Origin: Sulfurimonas sp.
GTDB lineage: Bacteria; Campylobacterota; Campylobacteria; Campylobacterales; Sulfurimonadaceae
NCBI GenBank assembly: GCA_027858865.1
Contig: JAQIBW010000183.1
Coordinates: 1 to 15,332, forward strand
Direction of reading: 5' to 3'
DNA length: 15,332 nt
Under the pieces are notes generated by a model, which was given only the letters and a program-made list of their open reading frames with translations, did no database searches and was not told the DNA's origin. Below are positions 1 through 7,859 of the stretch, piece after piece; the first letter of the stretch is position 1, and every line of letters starts with the position of its first letter. The translations under genes and the position numbers were made by a program.

Positions 1-247
1 CTCTATCGTAAAATATACACTCATGTGAGCCATTATACTTTATCTCTTTTATAGAATACTTATAACCTTTTTTAAAAAGGTATTCATTTACAAAATCTCT
101 AATATCTAAATCTAATAATTTACTAATTGCTTCTATTTCATTTTTGGTTACATATATATAACCACTCTCTCCGGTACAGCATCTACCTTCACAAGTAGAA
201 CATGCAGAGGAGTCAAAAGCATAGCTAAAACCATCTTTTTTAACTAT
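1..247 (-). CDS. YkgJ-family cysteine-cluster protein, 3'-truncated by window edge
   Basis: Reading leftward from about 247, the frame begins VKKDGFSYAFDSSAC and carries a Cys-x2-Cys-x3-Cys-Cys cluster (ACSTCEGRCCTGESGY), then a further Cys in HECIFYDR at the window edge. This spacing and the CCTGESGY block are typical of YkgJ-type putative Zn/Fe-S chelating proteins of about 120 residues, whose biochemical role is not established. About 80 residues are visible; the rest lies left of base 1. The start is odd. No ATG, GTG or TTG occurs in frame between an upstream in-frame stop (within the trmN6 coding sequence, near 285) and the Cys cluster. The only codon at the expected place is ATA at 247-245, which overlaps the trmN6 stop (TAG, 246-244). 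The gene probably depends on translational coupling to trmN6, or the start is mutated. No good Shine-Dalgarno is seen. Confidence 0.72.
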   Translation of the reverse strand, partial: MVKKDGFSYAFDSSACSTCEGRCCTGESGYIYVTKNEIEAISKLLDLDIRDFVNEYLFKKGYKYSIKEIKYNGSHECIFYDR

Positions 248-939
248 AGATGACCGTTTATACTCTGAGTTCTTGCTTTTTTATAGATGCGCGCAGCATC
301 TTTGGAAAATTCACTACCATCAAAACTAATCAAGGGCTTGTGTACTTTCATAAGTGAAGAAGAGCCATTTCTTACATGTAACATTACCAATGAAGCTCCT
401 CTATCTGCTTTTGGATGTACAAATTGCACATCCACTACTCTTAACTTTACCTTGTCTAGCTCAGCACATATCAGACCAAACTGAGATGCATCGTAACAAA
501 AAATAAAATGCGATCTAGGCTTTAATAACCTTGATACCTTTTTAAAAAATGCTTTTAAAGGTAAATTGATATTATACCTTGCATTAAATAACATCTCATT
601 TTTACTTACAGAAACATTGTCATGATAAAATGGAGGGTTAGATATTATATAGTCATACTTTACATTTTCATCGAGATTTACAAAATCTGTTTTATGGATT
701 TTATACTCTATCTTATTTACTCTTGCGTTGATAGTAGCATACTCTACAAAAGCATCTTGTTTCTCAACTGCTTCAAGCTCTACTTTTTTATTATCACGTG
801 CCACTAAAAGCCCTACTATCCCACAGCCAGCACCAACATCAAGGACTTTGCCCTTTGGATTAAACGAGTCTATAAAATCATACAAAAAGACAGAATCACT
901 GTTGTAACAGTAGCCTTCTTGAGGCTGATAAAGGAGCAT
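244..939 (-). CDS. trmN6: TrmN6-type tRNA1(Val) adenine-37 N6-methyltransferase
   Basis: A class I SAM-dependent methyltransferase of 231 residues, close to the family's usual 230-250. The SAM-binding motif I is VLDVGAGCGIVGLL (residues 32-45), an acidic residue follows the second strand (AVEK, about 57-60), and the catalytic motif is NPPFY (101-105), the signature of N6-adenine and N5-glutamine methyltransferases. The N-terminal QPQEGYCYNSDSVFL block (about 5-19) is the part that points to the TrmN6/YfiC group, which methylates A37 of tRNA1(Val), rather than to HemK/PrmC. The start ATG at 939 has AAGG eight bases upstream. The gene is divergent from kdsB and its stop overlaps the presumed start of the YkgJ-type gene, so the two form a small operon. 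Substrate assignment rests on motifs only and could be another N6-adenine target. Confidence 0.75.
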   Translation of the reverse strand: MLLYQPQEGYCYNSDSVFLYDFIDSFNPKGKVLDVGAGCGIVGLLVARDNKKVELEAVEKQDAFVEYATINARVNKIEYKIHKTDFVNLDENVKYDYIISNPPFYHDNVSVSKNEMLFNARYNINLPLKAFFKKVSRLLKPRSHFIFCYDASQFGLICAELDKVKLRVVDVQFVHPKADRGASLVMLHVRNGSSSLMKVHKPLISFDGSEFSKDAARIYKKARTQSINGHL

Positions 940-963
940 ATAAAGTACCTTGATAACATTTTG

Positions 964-985
964 GATATAATTTTATTATTATATC
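964..985. promoter_or_regulatory. Palindromic bidirectional -10 region for trmN6 and kdsB
   Basis: A perfect 8-bp inverted repeat, GATATAAT, six-base spacer, ATTATATC, sits in the 76-bp gap between the divergent genes. Read rightward it contains TATAAT at 966-971, about 45 bases before the kdsB ATG. Read leftward it contains TATAAT at 983-978, about 40 bases before the trmN6 ATG. Each predicted start point falls inside the opposite -10 box, so the two promoters would compete. The motif match is direct; promoter function is inferred. Confidence 0.5.
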
Positions 986-1015
986 TCAAAGCTATTAAAT
1001 AAAGGCATTTCTATT

Positions 1016-1732
1016 ATGATTATTATTCCAGCTCGATTAGCATCTACAAGGTTTCCTCAAAAAGTTTTAGCAGATATTGGTGGTTTACCTATGGTTGTTA
1101 GAACGGCTAAAGCAGTTTCACATATTGACAGAGTTGTAGTAGCTGCTGATGATGAAAAAATTATTGCTATTTGTAAAGAATATGGGGTTGAAGCTATGCT
1201 TACCTCTACAACTCATAAAAGTGGTACTGACCGCATAAATGAGTGCGCAAATATCTTAAAACTCGATGATGATGAGATAATCGTTAATGTACAAGCAGAT
1301 GAACCTTTTATAGAGCCTGAGGTTGTAGAGTCACTTATAATTAAACTCAAAACTCTTCAAAAAAAAGATGAACCTTTTATTATGGGAAGTTGTTACAATG
1401 CTATAAATGCAGAGTCTGCCGAGGATCCAAACCTTGTTAAAGTTGTTTTAGACAACGATAATAACGCCATATATTTCTCTCGTTCTTTAATTCCTTACAA
1501 CAGAAGTGGAAGAGCGAACTATTTTGGACATATCGGCATCTATGGGTTTAGTAAAAAAAGTCTCAAAGAGTTTTGTAATCTAGCTGATGCACCAATAGAA
1601 GACATAGAAGGCTTAGAACAACTTCGCGCTATTCATCATCAAAAGAAGATAAAAATGTTAAAGGTTTCGAGTACAGGTTTTGGTATTGATACACCAGAAG
1701 ATTTATTAAGAGCTATAGAAATCTTTTTATAA
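1016..1732 (+). CDS. kdsB: 3-deoxy-manno-octulosonate cytidylyltransferase (CMP-Kdo synthetase)
   Basis: Cytosolic enzyme that activates Kdo with CTP to CMP-Kdo for the lipid A-core of lipopolysaccharide. At 238 residues it is slightly shorter than the usual 245-255. The nucleotidyltransferase start IIIPARLASTRFPQK (2-16) holds the P-A-R and S-x-R-x-P-x-K signature that binds CTP. VQADEPFI (92-99) supplies a metal-binding Asp, HIGIYGFSK (172-180) is the Kdo-binding region, EQLR (201-204) is conserved, and GIDTPEDL (223-230) carries the second metal-ligand Asp (D225). The ATG at 1016 has AAAGG about ten bases upstream. It is a single gene, divergent from trmN6 and followed by 119 bases without a gene. 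It implies a Gram-negative outer membrane with Kdo-type LPS. Confidence 0.93.
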   Translation: MIIIPARLASTRFPQKVLADIGGLPMVVRTAKAVSHIDRVVVAADDEKIIAICKEYGVEAMLTSTTHKSGTDRINECANILKLDDDEIIVNVQADEPFIEPEVVESLIIKLKTLQKKDEPFIMGSCYNAINAESAEDPNLVKVVLDNDNNAIYFSRSLIPYNRSGRANYFGHIGIYGFSKKSLKEFCNLADAPIEDIEGLEQLRAIHHQKKIKMLKVSSTGFGIDTPEDLLRAIEIFL

Positions 1733-1742
1733 TAAAACATCG

Positions 1743-1762
1743 TAATAATCTTAATATTATTA
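1743..1762. repeat. AT-only inverted repeat behind kdsB
   Basis: TAATAAT, six-base loop, ATTATTA: a perfect 7-bp stem ten bases after the kdsB stop. With no G:C pairs and no clear U-tract it would be a weak terminator at best. It may be a chance product of AT-rich sequence. Confidence 0.25.
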
Positions 1763-1823
1763 TCAACTTAGTACTATATATCGTATGTAGAAATATAAAT
1801 GCGAAACTATGCTAAACTCTTGA

Positions 1824-1829
1824 TATAAA
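1824..1829 (+). promoter_or_regulatory. Possible -10 box for the FAD oxidoreductase gene
   Basis: TATAAA preceded by GA lies 22 bases before the ATG at 1852. It would give a leader of about 15 bases containing AAAGA. No -35 hexamer is evident, as is common for housekeeping promoters in Campylobacterota. Weak evidence on its own in such AT-rich DNA. Confidence 0.35.
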
Positions 1830-1851
1830 ATCAAAATAAAGACATATATAC

Positions 1852-3456
1852 ATGCAACAAGTAGATACAATTATCATAGGCTCCGGTGCTGGTGGTCTTG
1901 GGGCTGCTATAGCGCTCTCTCGTGCAGGTCAAAAAGTACTAGTTTTAGAGCAACATTATTTACCTGGTGGTTGGTGTCACAGCTTTAAACTTCACGGAAG
2001 CAAGTTCACTCCTGGTGTTCACTATATAGGTTTAATGAAAGAAGGTGAATCTTCGAGTAACTTGTACAGAGGCTTAGGGATAGCAAATGACTTAATATTT
2101 TTTAAAATGAATCCTAAAGGCTATGAACATTGCCATATCGGTGATGAAAGATTTGATATACCTGCTGATATTGATAAGTTCTTAGCATCTATGATTGAGA
2201 GATTTCCACATGAAGAAAAAGGTCTAAAGAGATACTTTCAAACTGTACGTGATGTAAGTAGACAACTCCAACTGATCCCTAAGATGAATGGCTTTTGGGA
2301 TAAGATAACTATTCCTTGGAGAACTCGTCACTTAGGTAAATATGGTCTATTTAGCCTGAAAAGAGTTATAGGATGGCATATAAAAGACCCTCTTGCAAAA
2401 GCTATCTTAAATATTCAATGTGGAGATCATGGTACCTCACCTGAGAGTGCAAGTTTTCCTCTTCACTGTGCAGTTATGGAACACTATTTTAGTGGTGGGT
2501 ACTACCCAAAAGGTGGTGGTGGAGCTATTGTAAGTGCAATGATAAAAGCTATAAAAAGTCATGGTGGTGAAGTTCGTACAAAAGCTATGGTTACAAAAAT
2601 ACTCCTAGAATCTCAAGAGAGTAAAAAAGCTGTTGGAGTAGAGCTTGAAAATGGTGAAAAAATCTACGCATCTAGAGTTATCTCAAATGCAGATCCAGAG
2701 AAGACTTACCTTGATTTAGTAGGTCGAGAAAACTTAACTGAAAAACTAAGTAAAAAACTAGACACTACAAAATACTCATGTACCTCTTTGATACTATTTT
2801 TAACTCTAGATATGGATGTAAAAGAAGCTGGGCTAGATTCTGGAAATATTTGGGTGATGCCAGATAGCAATATGGATGAGTTACATAAGGAGATGATGAG
2901 TGGGGATATAACAAGTGGGGATTATTTTAAAGGGTTATTTATAAGCTGTACAACGCTCAAAGATCCATCTAGTTTTGATGGGGAAAATCATGTATTAGAG
3001 GTTGTAACATTTATAGATTACAAGGCTTTTGAAGAGTTTAAAGATGAAACTTCGAAGCGCTCTGAAGCTTATTTAACACTAAAATCTTTACTTATGCAAA
3101 AGATGATAAATTCCCTAGAGAGAGTTATACCAAATGTCAAAGAGCATATAGTTCATAAAGACTTAGCTACACCTCTGACTAATGAGCACTTTATAAACGC
3201 AACACGAGGTAGTGTTTACGGAACTGATAAAATTTTAAAACAGATTGGTCCAAATGCTTATAGAGCAAAAAGTGAGATAGAGAATCTTTATCTTTGCGGA
3301 GCTAGTACCATGGCTCACGGTGTCACAGGATCTACTTTCTCTGGTGTGTATACAGCATCAGTGATTTTAGGATGTCAACAAGATGAGCTTATAGTGCCAG
3401 ATAAGATGCAACATTTAACCATATTTGATGCTGAGAGTTATACTAAACAGGAGTAG
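1852..3456 (+). CDS. CrtI/RetSat-like FAD-dependent oxidoreductase (carotenoid isomerase or retinol saturase family)
   Basis: A 534-residue flavoprotein, near the usual 490-550 for phytoene desaturase, prolycopene isomerase and retinol-saturase relatives. The Rossmann dinucleotide motif IIGSGAGGLGAAIALSRAG (8-26) leads to the ribose-binding Glu in VLEQHYLPGGWCHSF (31-45), a block typical of the CrtISO/RetSat branch. The C-terminal FAD-contacting block YLCGASTMAHGVTGSTFSGV lies at about 480-499. No signal peptide or clear membrane helix is visible; relatives act at the membrane surface on isoprenoid or polyene substrates. No carotenoid-pathway neighbours (crtB, crtE) are in the window, so the substrate cannot be assigned. 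It is probably transcribed alone, converges on the minus-strand genes, and has no obvious terminator in the 51-base gap. Confidence 0.82.
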   Translation: MQQVDTIIIGSGAGGLGAAIALSRAGQKVLVLEQHYLPGGWCHSFKLHGSKFTPGVHYIGLMKEGESSSNLYRGLGIANDLIFFKMNPKGYEHCHIGDERFDIPADIDKFLASMIERFPHEEKGLKRYFQTVRDVSRQLQLIPKMNGFWDKITIPWRTRHLGKYGLFSLKRVIGWHIKDPLAKAILNIQCGDHGTSPESASFPLHCAVMEHYFSGGYYPKGGGGAIVSAMIKAIKSHGGEVRTKAMVTKILLESQESKKAVGVELENGEKIYASRVISNADPEKTYLDLVGRENLTEKLSKKLDTTKYSCTSLILFLTLDMDVKEAGLDSGNIWVMPDSNMDELHKEMMSGDITSGDYFKGLFISCTTLKDPSSFDGENHVLEVVTFIDYKAFEEFKDETSKRSEAYLTLKSLLMQKMINSLERVIPNVKEHIVHKDLATPLTNEHFINATRGSVYGTDKILKQIGPNAYRAKSEIENLYLCGASTMAHGVTGSTFSGVYTASVILGCQQDELIVPDKMQHLTIFDAESYTKQE

Positions 3457-3507
3457 TGTCTGCCGTATTTATTTCCTAAGTCAATATTAAAGGTTGCAAG
3501 TAGAAGT

Positions 3508-3714
3508 CTATATTCGTGATTTTATATATATAGTATAATCCCCAAACGTCTCACTTATAGCAAAATCATGCTTTTGACAAAAGTCTGATTTCATAATTCC
3601 TATCATTTTCTCGGCCTTTTCTTTTGCCTCTTCTTGTGTGTCAAAATCAAGACTTTCAGCCATTGCACTTTTTACAAAACAGCTACAAACGTTCTCTATT
3701 CTTACTTTATACAC
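3508..3714 (-). CDS. Small conserved-looking protein of unknown function with three Cys
   Basis: I do not recognise a named family. The 68-residue product is soluble-looking. It begins MYKVRIENVCSCF, with a C-x-C pair (residues 10 and 12) and a third Cys at about 46 in DFCQKHDF. The pattern is beta-strand, a charged helix rich in E and K (27-41), then strands, which could be a small alpha/beta fold. The start is GTG at 3714-3712, chosen because AAGGA lies six bases upstream (3725-3721). It follows parA by 46 bases on the same strand and may be the last cistron of the chemosensory operon or separately transcribed. The Cys residues could bind metal or be redox-active, but nothing demonstrates it. 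Confidence 0.65.
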   Translation of the reverse strand: MYKVRIENVCSCFVKSAMAESLDFDTQEEAKEKAEKMIGIMKSDFCQKHDFAISETFGDYTIYIKSRI

Positions 3715-3760
3715 TCTATTTCCTTCTTGTAAATAGTAAACATTAATCTATGGTAATTGT

Positions 3761-4507
3761 TTATGATGTAATTCTATCTATAAGCTCTTGTACACATCTA
3801 TTATAATCTTTCATACCCTTTGATCTCTTCTCGTCTAAAACAATAGGTGAACCCGATTCAAACTGTTGAGCAAGTTTTATATCTACCCCAATTGGAGAGA
3901 GTAGTTTTTCTTCTCCAAAAGATGTTTTCACCTTAGCAAGAGACTCTCTATGCTCATTAATATGTGGATTGTACATTACAGGAAGTATTGATACATCGGC
4001 AATTTCACGTCCAAGTATAGATGCACTCTGATATACAGCTCTTAGCATCTGACCAACAGCAACTACACCTAAATGATGTGGAACAAAAGGAATGACCACA
4101 GCATCTGCGACTTCTAAAGAGTTTTTAAGAAGAGCATCAAATGTTGGAGGAGTATCTATGACACAGTAATCAAAAAAATCTGCAATATTTTCTCTTTTAA
4201 AACGAGTTTTTAAAACACCTCTTAAATCTGAATACTCATAAACATCAAAAAAAGCCAAGGCTGGTGATAGAGTCAAGTTGTCATGGACTGTTGGAATGAA
4301 AGTCTCACTAAGAGTATGTCCTGTAAATATAGAGTGTACTCCTAAATCTTCACTAGGTTCACATCCTACACCAATACAAGCATGTCCTTGTGTGTCAAAA
4401 TCTAAAAGTAAAACAGATCCATGTTTTGCCAAACCACTTGCTATATTTACAGCTGTAGTTGTTTTAGCAGATCCACCTTTACGGTTACTAATTACAATGG
4501 TTTTCAC
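3761..4507 (-). CDS. ParA/MinD-type ATPase linked to the chemosensory operon
   Basis: From the GTG at 4507 the product has 248 residues, normal for a small ParA without an N-terminal DNA-binding domain. It starts MKTIVISNRKGGSAKTTT, a deviant Walker A with both signature Lys (K10, K15). LLDFDTQGHA (34-43) is Walker A' and YCVIDTPPTFD (about 114-124) is Walker B. These ATPases form ATP-dependent sandwich dimers that position plasmids, chromosomes or protein clusters. There is no parB and no origin here, and the gene is last in a che operon, so array positioning (as for PpfA in Rhodobacter or ParC in Vibrio) is the likely job. The start matters: a TTG at 4516 would extend it by three codons, but AAGGA ends one base before that TTG and ten bases before the GTG, favouring GTG. 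It overlaps the preceding gene by 20 bases. Confidence 0.87.
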   Translation of the reverse strand: MKTIVISNRKGGSAKTTTAVNIASGLAKHGSVLLLDFDTQGHACIGVGCEPSEDLGVHSIFTGHTLSETFIPTVHDNLTLSPALAFFDVYEYSDLRGVLKTRFKRENIADFFDYCVIDTPPTFDALLKNSLEVADAVVIPFVPHHLGVVAVGQMLRAVYQSASILGREIADVSILPVMYNPHINEHRESLAKVKTSFGEEKLLSPIGVDIKLAQQFESGSPIVLDEKRSKGMKDYNRCVQELIDRITS

Positions 4508-4757
4508 TAGTGTCAAATCCTTCTAAAACTTGTTGAAACAGTTTTTTACTATCTCCAAATTCATAAGAAACAGAATAGTTTTTCTTATATGCCATAATAA
4601 GTTGTAACACTGCTAAGTGAACATCTTCACATTCATTGAAATTTAACTTTAGCTCATCTGGCGAACTGCCTTGTAAAAAATCTCTAAATGATACAACTTC
4701 ATCTTCATATATTACAGATGCAAAAGTTGCCGTATTTTTTTCATATGTTATTGCCAT
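4488..4757 (-). CDS. STAS-like small protein
   Basis: The 89-residue product has the order of a short STAS (anti-sigma-antagonist-like) domain: two N-terminal strands (to about 23), a helix, a strand ELKLNFNECEDVH (about 35-47), an amphipathic helix LAVLQLIMAYKK and a last strand-helix. The loop where classical STAS proteins carry D-S/T-S, the phosphorylated Ser, reads E-D-V-H here, so phospho-switching by an anti-sigma kinase is unlikely. STAS-like proteins occur in several che operons, where their role is poorly defined. AGGAG lies seven bases before the ATG. Its 3' end overlaps parA, suggesting coupled translation and perhaps partnership. Assignment is by fold pattern and context; it may be a different alpha/beta domain. 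Confidence 0.62.
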   Translation of the reverse strand: MAITYEKNTATFASVIYEDEVVSFRDFLQGSSPDELKLNFNECEDVHLAVLQLIMAYKKNYSVSYEFGDSKKLFQQVLEGFDTSENHCN

Positions 4758-4779
4758 TATATACTCCTGATATAAAAAT

Positions 4780-5211
4780 CTAACTTGGTATTTTCAGTGT
4801 TTTAATTACATTTATTAAAACACCTTCTAAGTCTAGTACACCTGAGAGTTCTAAATACTCACTAATACTCTGCTCTTCATCACTGTTCATTATTTGAGAA
4901 TCTTCTATATGCACTATATCGTCTATAGAGTCAACTTTTATAGCAAAACGTTTAGAACCATTTTCATAAAACAGTAGCTTTAACGAAGAATTTTCAAGGT
5001 CTTTGTTTTCATCTTCATGTGGAGGAAGTCCTATAACTTTACGAAAATTCAAAACTTTTACTACACTATTTTCATAAGACATCATCCCATCTATCAAATC
5101 ATGAGCATTAGGTATCTCAGTCAATTCAACCATTTGAATAATTCTCTGTATATTTTCAATATTTAAAGCGTAACGACTACTTCCTACATTAAAAACTATT
5201 AAATCAATCAT
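4780..5211 (-). CDS. cheW: CheW, single-domain coupling protein
   Basis: The 143-residue product has the CheW double-barrel pattern: IDLIVFNVGSSRYALNIENI (2-21), the RIIQMVELTEIPN loop (23-35), DGMMSYENSVVKVLNFRKVI (41-60), then KLLFYENGSKRFAIKVDSI and GVLDLEGVLINVIKTL near the end. CheW links receptor hairpin tips to the CheA P5 domain in the array baseplate. In most CheW proteins the segment after G-x-x reads N-L-R-G with a conserved Arg (R62 in E. coli) at the CheA/receptor contact; here it is S-Y-E-N (45-48), so that Arg is missing. Start ATG has AAGGG seven bases upstream. It sits directly behind cheA (12-base gap) in the operon. Confidence 0.9.
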   Translation of the reverse strand: MIDLIVFNVGSSRYALNIENIQRIIQMVELTEIPNAHDLIDGMMSYENSVVKVLNFRKVIGLPPHEDENKDLENSSLKLLFYENGSKRFAIKVDSIDDIVHIEDSQIMNSDEEQSISEYLELSGVLDLEGVLINVIKTLKIPS

Positions 5212-5223
5212 ACCAAAACCCTT

Positions 5224-7842
5224 CTATGCTACAGCAATATCTTCTTTTAATTTTTGAGAAATACCTAAAAGACCTATTGGGTCTATAGCCATTATAATCT
5301 GTCCATTACCAAGTAATGCAGTACCACTAAATAGAGGATGATTCTCCATAATTCCAACTAAAGGCTTTTGAACTACATCTAACTGTCCTAAGAACTTATT
5401 AACAACAACCGCTAAGAGATTATTTTTAATGTTTAAAACAACAATTGAAAGTGGCTCATCTTCCATAAATTTTTCATTTAACATAGATTTAACAAAAAGA
5501 AGAGGAATAACCTCACCTCTGATGTAAACAAAGGGTTCATTATGAAGATATTCTATCTCAGATCTGTCAAGTTTTACAGTCTCACTAACACTGTCCATTG
5601 GAAGTCCATAATGAATATTGTTCATTTGAATATGAAGAAGAGATGTTACAGCTAAAGACATTGGAATAGATAGAGTTATAAGTGTTCCTTGGTTTGCTTT
5701 AGTTTTAATAGCTATGCTACCGCCAAAGCTCTCAATAGACTTCTTAACAACATCCATACCAACACCACGACCGCTAAATTCTGTGATTTCATCTACTGTT
5801 GAGAGACCAGGAAGTAGAACCAGTTCAGCCATTTCATCTTCACTAAGGGCATCTATCTGCTCGGGAGTCATTAGACCTTTTTCCAGCACTTTTCCTGCAA
5901 CTCTATCTACATTTATTCCTGCACCATCATCTTTTATCTCTATAATAATCTTATCAGACTGAGCAAAAGCTTTAAGAGTTACATTTCCGCTGGCACTTTT
6001 ACCTTTTTTCTCTCTAACATCAGGCATTTCAACACCATGATCAAGAGAGTTTCTCATAATATGAATCATTGGGTCAGCCAGCATCTCAATCATATTTTTA
6101 TCTAACTTAGTCTCTCCACCTTCCATCTCAAGGTTAACTTTCTTGCCAAGTTTTTTAGAGATATCACGTACTAGTTTAGGATATCTGTCAAAGACATAAG
6201 ATATAGGTAACATTCTCATACCCATTATCAAGTCTTGAAGTTGTTCAGAGAGACGGTTGATGAAAATATACTTATCCATAATCTCTCTTTTAATAGTCTC
6301 ATGAGTCATACCAACTACATTATCTGCTAAGTATGGAAGAGAATTTTTAGCGACTAATAATTCTCCTACAACATTCATAAGACTATCGATTGACTCTTGG
6401 TCGATTTTAACTGTTTTACCAACTACTGCCTTTTGTGGAACAGCTTTAGGTACTACGACTTCCTGAGAAAATTTTTCTTCTTCTACTTCAATTTCTTCAT
6501 CCGGTTCTTCTTCGTGCGTTACCTCTACCTCTTCTCCTATTTCTAGAAAAGCTTTTATTTCTTCTTTATTATTGAACTCTATCGGCATCTCTGGTACAAA
6601 TTTTCTGATTTTATTCATTATCATGATTACACGTTGTAAATCATCATCACTCTGAATCTGATCAATGGCTAATAGTTGCTGATCTTTTATATTTTGGACT
6701 GTTTTAACTATGTCTTGTGTCATCTCTATTGTAACTTCAGATTGAGGCTTCTCTTGTACTTCAATATTTTCATCAGCTTTATATACTTCACCTTTATAAA
6801 GGTTATCAAAGAAGCCAGAAAGTTTTGTTGTATCATTGTCATCTATCAACCCACTGATATCCAGAAATCTTTGTAGTTGGGCATGTTGAAGCGTATCAGC
6901 ACCAACTAACTCCATAGATCTTTTTACTTCTTCAACGATGCTAGATAATTCTAAGTCTTGTGCAATATTATTAAGTTCTTTTAAAGAGTCTATCTTGTGC
7001 CCAGTCTCACCAATATTTACACTTAACAAAGTAGAAATATCCAAAGGTAAAAACTGAAGTTCATCTATAAAGTTAAATAGTGCATCTTCAATCTCTTCAA
7101 AAGTAGCTTTTATAAATGCAGTCAGTTGAACTCTTAAAAGAAGTCCATCTTCATCTTCTGTTCCACTCAAAACAGATTTAGCATTTTCATCACTCATACA
7201 AGAATAAACACCAATTACTTTATCGCCTAAAAGAGATAAAGCATAGATTGGATCATTTCCATAGACCATACATGATTCATCTATATCAAAGACAACAGCA
7301 TAAAAGTTTTCGCTTGAACAAAACTCCTCATCAATATCATTATTTTTAAAAGCTATCTTTTGTGATGAAATACCATTTAAAGTATTTAAAGGCATATTCA
7401 CTACAGAGGTAGCATCTTCAACGACTAAGAAACCAACTTCCCAAACGGATTCAGCTTCTTTATCTTTTCCCATTTGCTCACTTAAAGATGTAATGATTTC
7501 GTTTAATCTATCTTCGTCTGCTTGCACTATACCTTCAGTCTCTTCAGCTGCTTCAACAAGATTAAGAACTTCATCAAAAGCATCATATAAAGCTTCTGTC
7601 ATACCATCAGCAAATTTTAATCTTGAATCTCTAAGCATATCTAAGAGATCTTCTGCGTGATGAGTAATATCTCTAACGCTATCAAAACCAACTATCCCAC
7701 TACCACCTTTTAAAGTGTGTGCAGCACGAAATACCGAATTTAAAAGTTCAGGATCAGCTCCCCCAATATCTTCGATATTTTGGTCTATAAATGCTAAGTT
7801 TTCTCTAGCTTCGCTTAAAAATTGCTCTAATAATGGATCCAT
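5224..7842 (-). CDS. cheA: CheA sensor histidine kinase, large form without receiver domain
   Basis: The kinase of the array, phosphorylating CheY and CheB. The 872 residues exceed the 650-750 of many CheA. The P1 Hpt domain (about 1-120) has the phosphorylated His in AHTLKGGSG (H42). Residues 125-350 form a long region I do not recognise, in the place of the P2 domain. An acidic, Glu-rich linker follows (about 436-458), then P3 dimerization (about 477-545), the P4 ATPase with N-box HIMRNSLDHG (594-603), G1 DDGAG (638-642) and G2 GRGVGMD (691-697), and a C-terminal P5 CheW-like domain that retains the Y-I-R-G motif. There is no C-terminal REC, unlike the CheAY fusions of Campylobacter and Helicobacter; CheY is a separate gene just upstream. 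AAGGAG precedes the ATG. All kinase catalytic motifs appear intact. Confidence 0.95.
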   Translation of the reverse strand: MDPLLEQFLSEARENLAFIDQNIEDIGGADPELLNSVFRAAHTLKGGSGIVGFDSVRDITHHAEDLLDMLRDSRLKFADGMTEALYDAFDEVLNLVEAAEETEGIVQADEDRLNEIITSLSEQMGKDKEAESVWEVGFLVVEDATSVVNMPLNTLNGISSQKIAFKNNDIDEEFCSSENFYAVVFDIDESCMVYGNDPIYALSLLGDKVIGVYSCMSDENAKSVLSGTEDEDGLLLRVQLTAFIKATFEEIEDALFNFIDELQFLPLDISTLLSVNIGETGHKIDSLKELNNIAQDLELSSIVEEVKRSMELVGADTLQHAQLQRFLDISGLIDDNDTTKLSGFFDNLYKGEVYKADENIEVQEKPQSEVTIEMTQDIVKTVQNIKDQQLLAIDQIQSDDDLQRVIMIMNKIRKFVPEMPIEFNNKEEIKAFLEIGEEVEVTHEEEPDEEIEVEEEKFSQEVVVPKAVPQKAVVGKTVKIDQESIDSLMNVVGELLVAKNSLPYLADNVVGMTHETIKREIMDKYIFINRLSEQLQDLIMGMRMLPISYVFDRYPKLVRDISKKLGKKVNLEMEGGETKLDKNMIEMLADPMIHIMRNSLDHGVEMPDVREKKGKSASGNVTLKAFAQSDKIIIEIKDDGAGINVDRVAGKVLEKGLMTPEQIDALSEDEMAELVLLPGLSTVDEITEFSGRGVGMDVVKKSIESFGGSIAIKTKANQGTLITLSIPMSLAVTSLLHIQMNNIHYGLPMDSVSETVKLDRSEIEYLHNEPFVYIRGEVIPLLFVKSMLNEKFMEDEPLSIVVLNIKNNLLAVVVNKFLGQLDVVQKPLVGIMENHPLFSGTALLGNGQIIMAIDPIGLLGISQKLKEDIAVA

Positions 7843-7859
7843 AATAAACTCTCCTTCTC

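Noticed and set aside
3457..3507. Bidirectional terminator between the converging oxidoreductase and small Cys-protein genes
   Set aside because: No GC stem with a T-run on either strand in the 51 bases; termination there, if any, is not visible by eye.
3761..4507. Plasmid or chromosome partition locus
   Set aside because: No parB, no parS-like repeats and no origin features; the ATPase is embedded in a che operon.
5224..7842. CheAY fusion as in Campylobacter and Helicobacter
   Set aside because: The protein ends in a P5 CheW-like domain with no trailing receiver; CheY is a separate gene.
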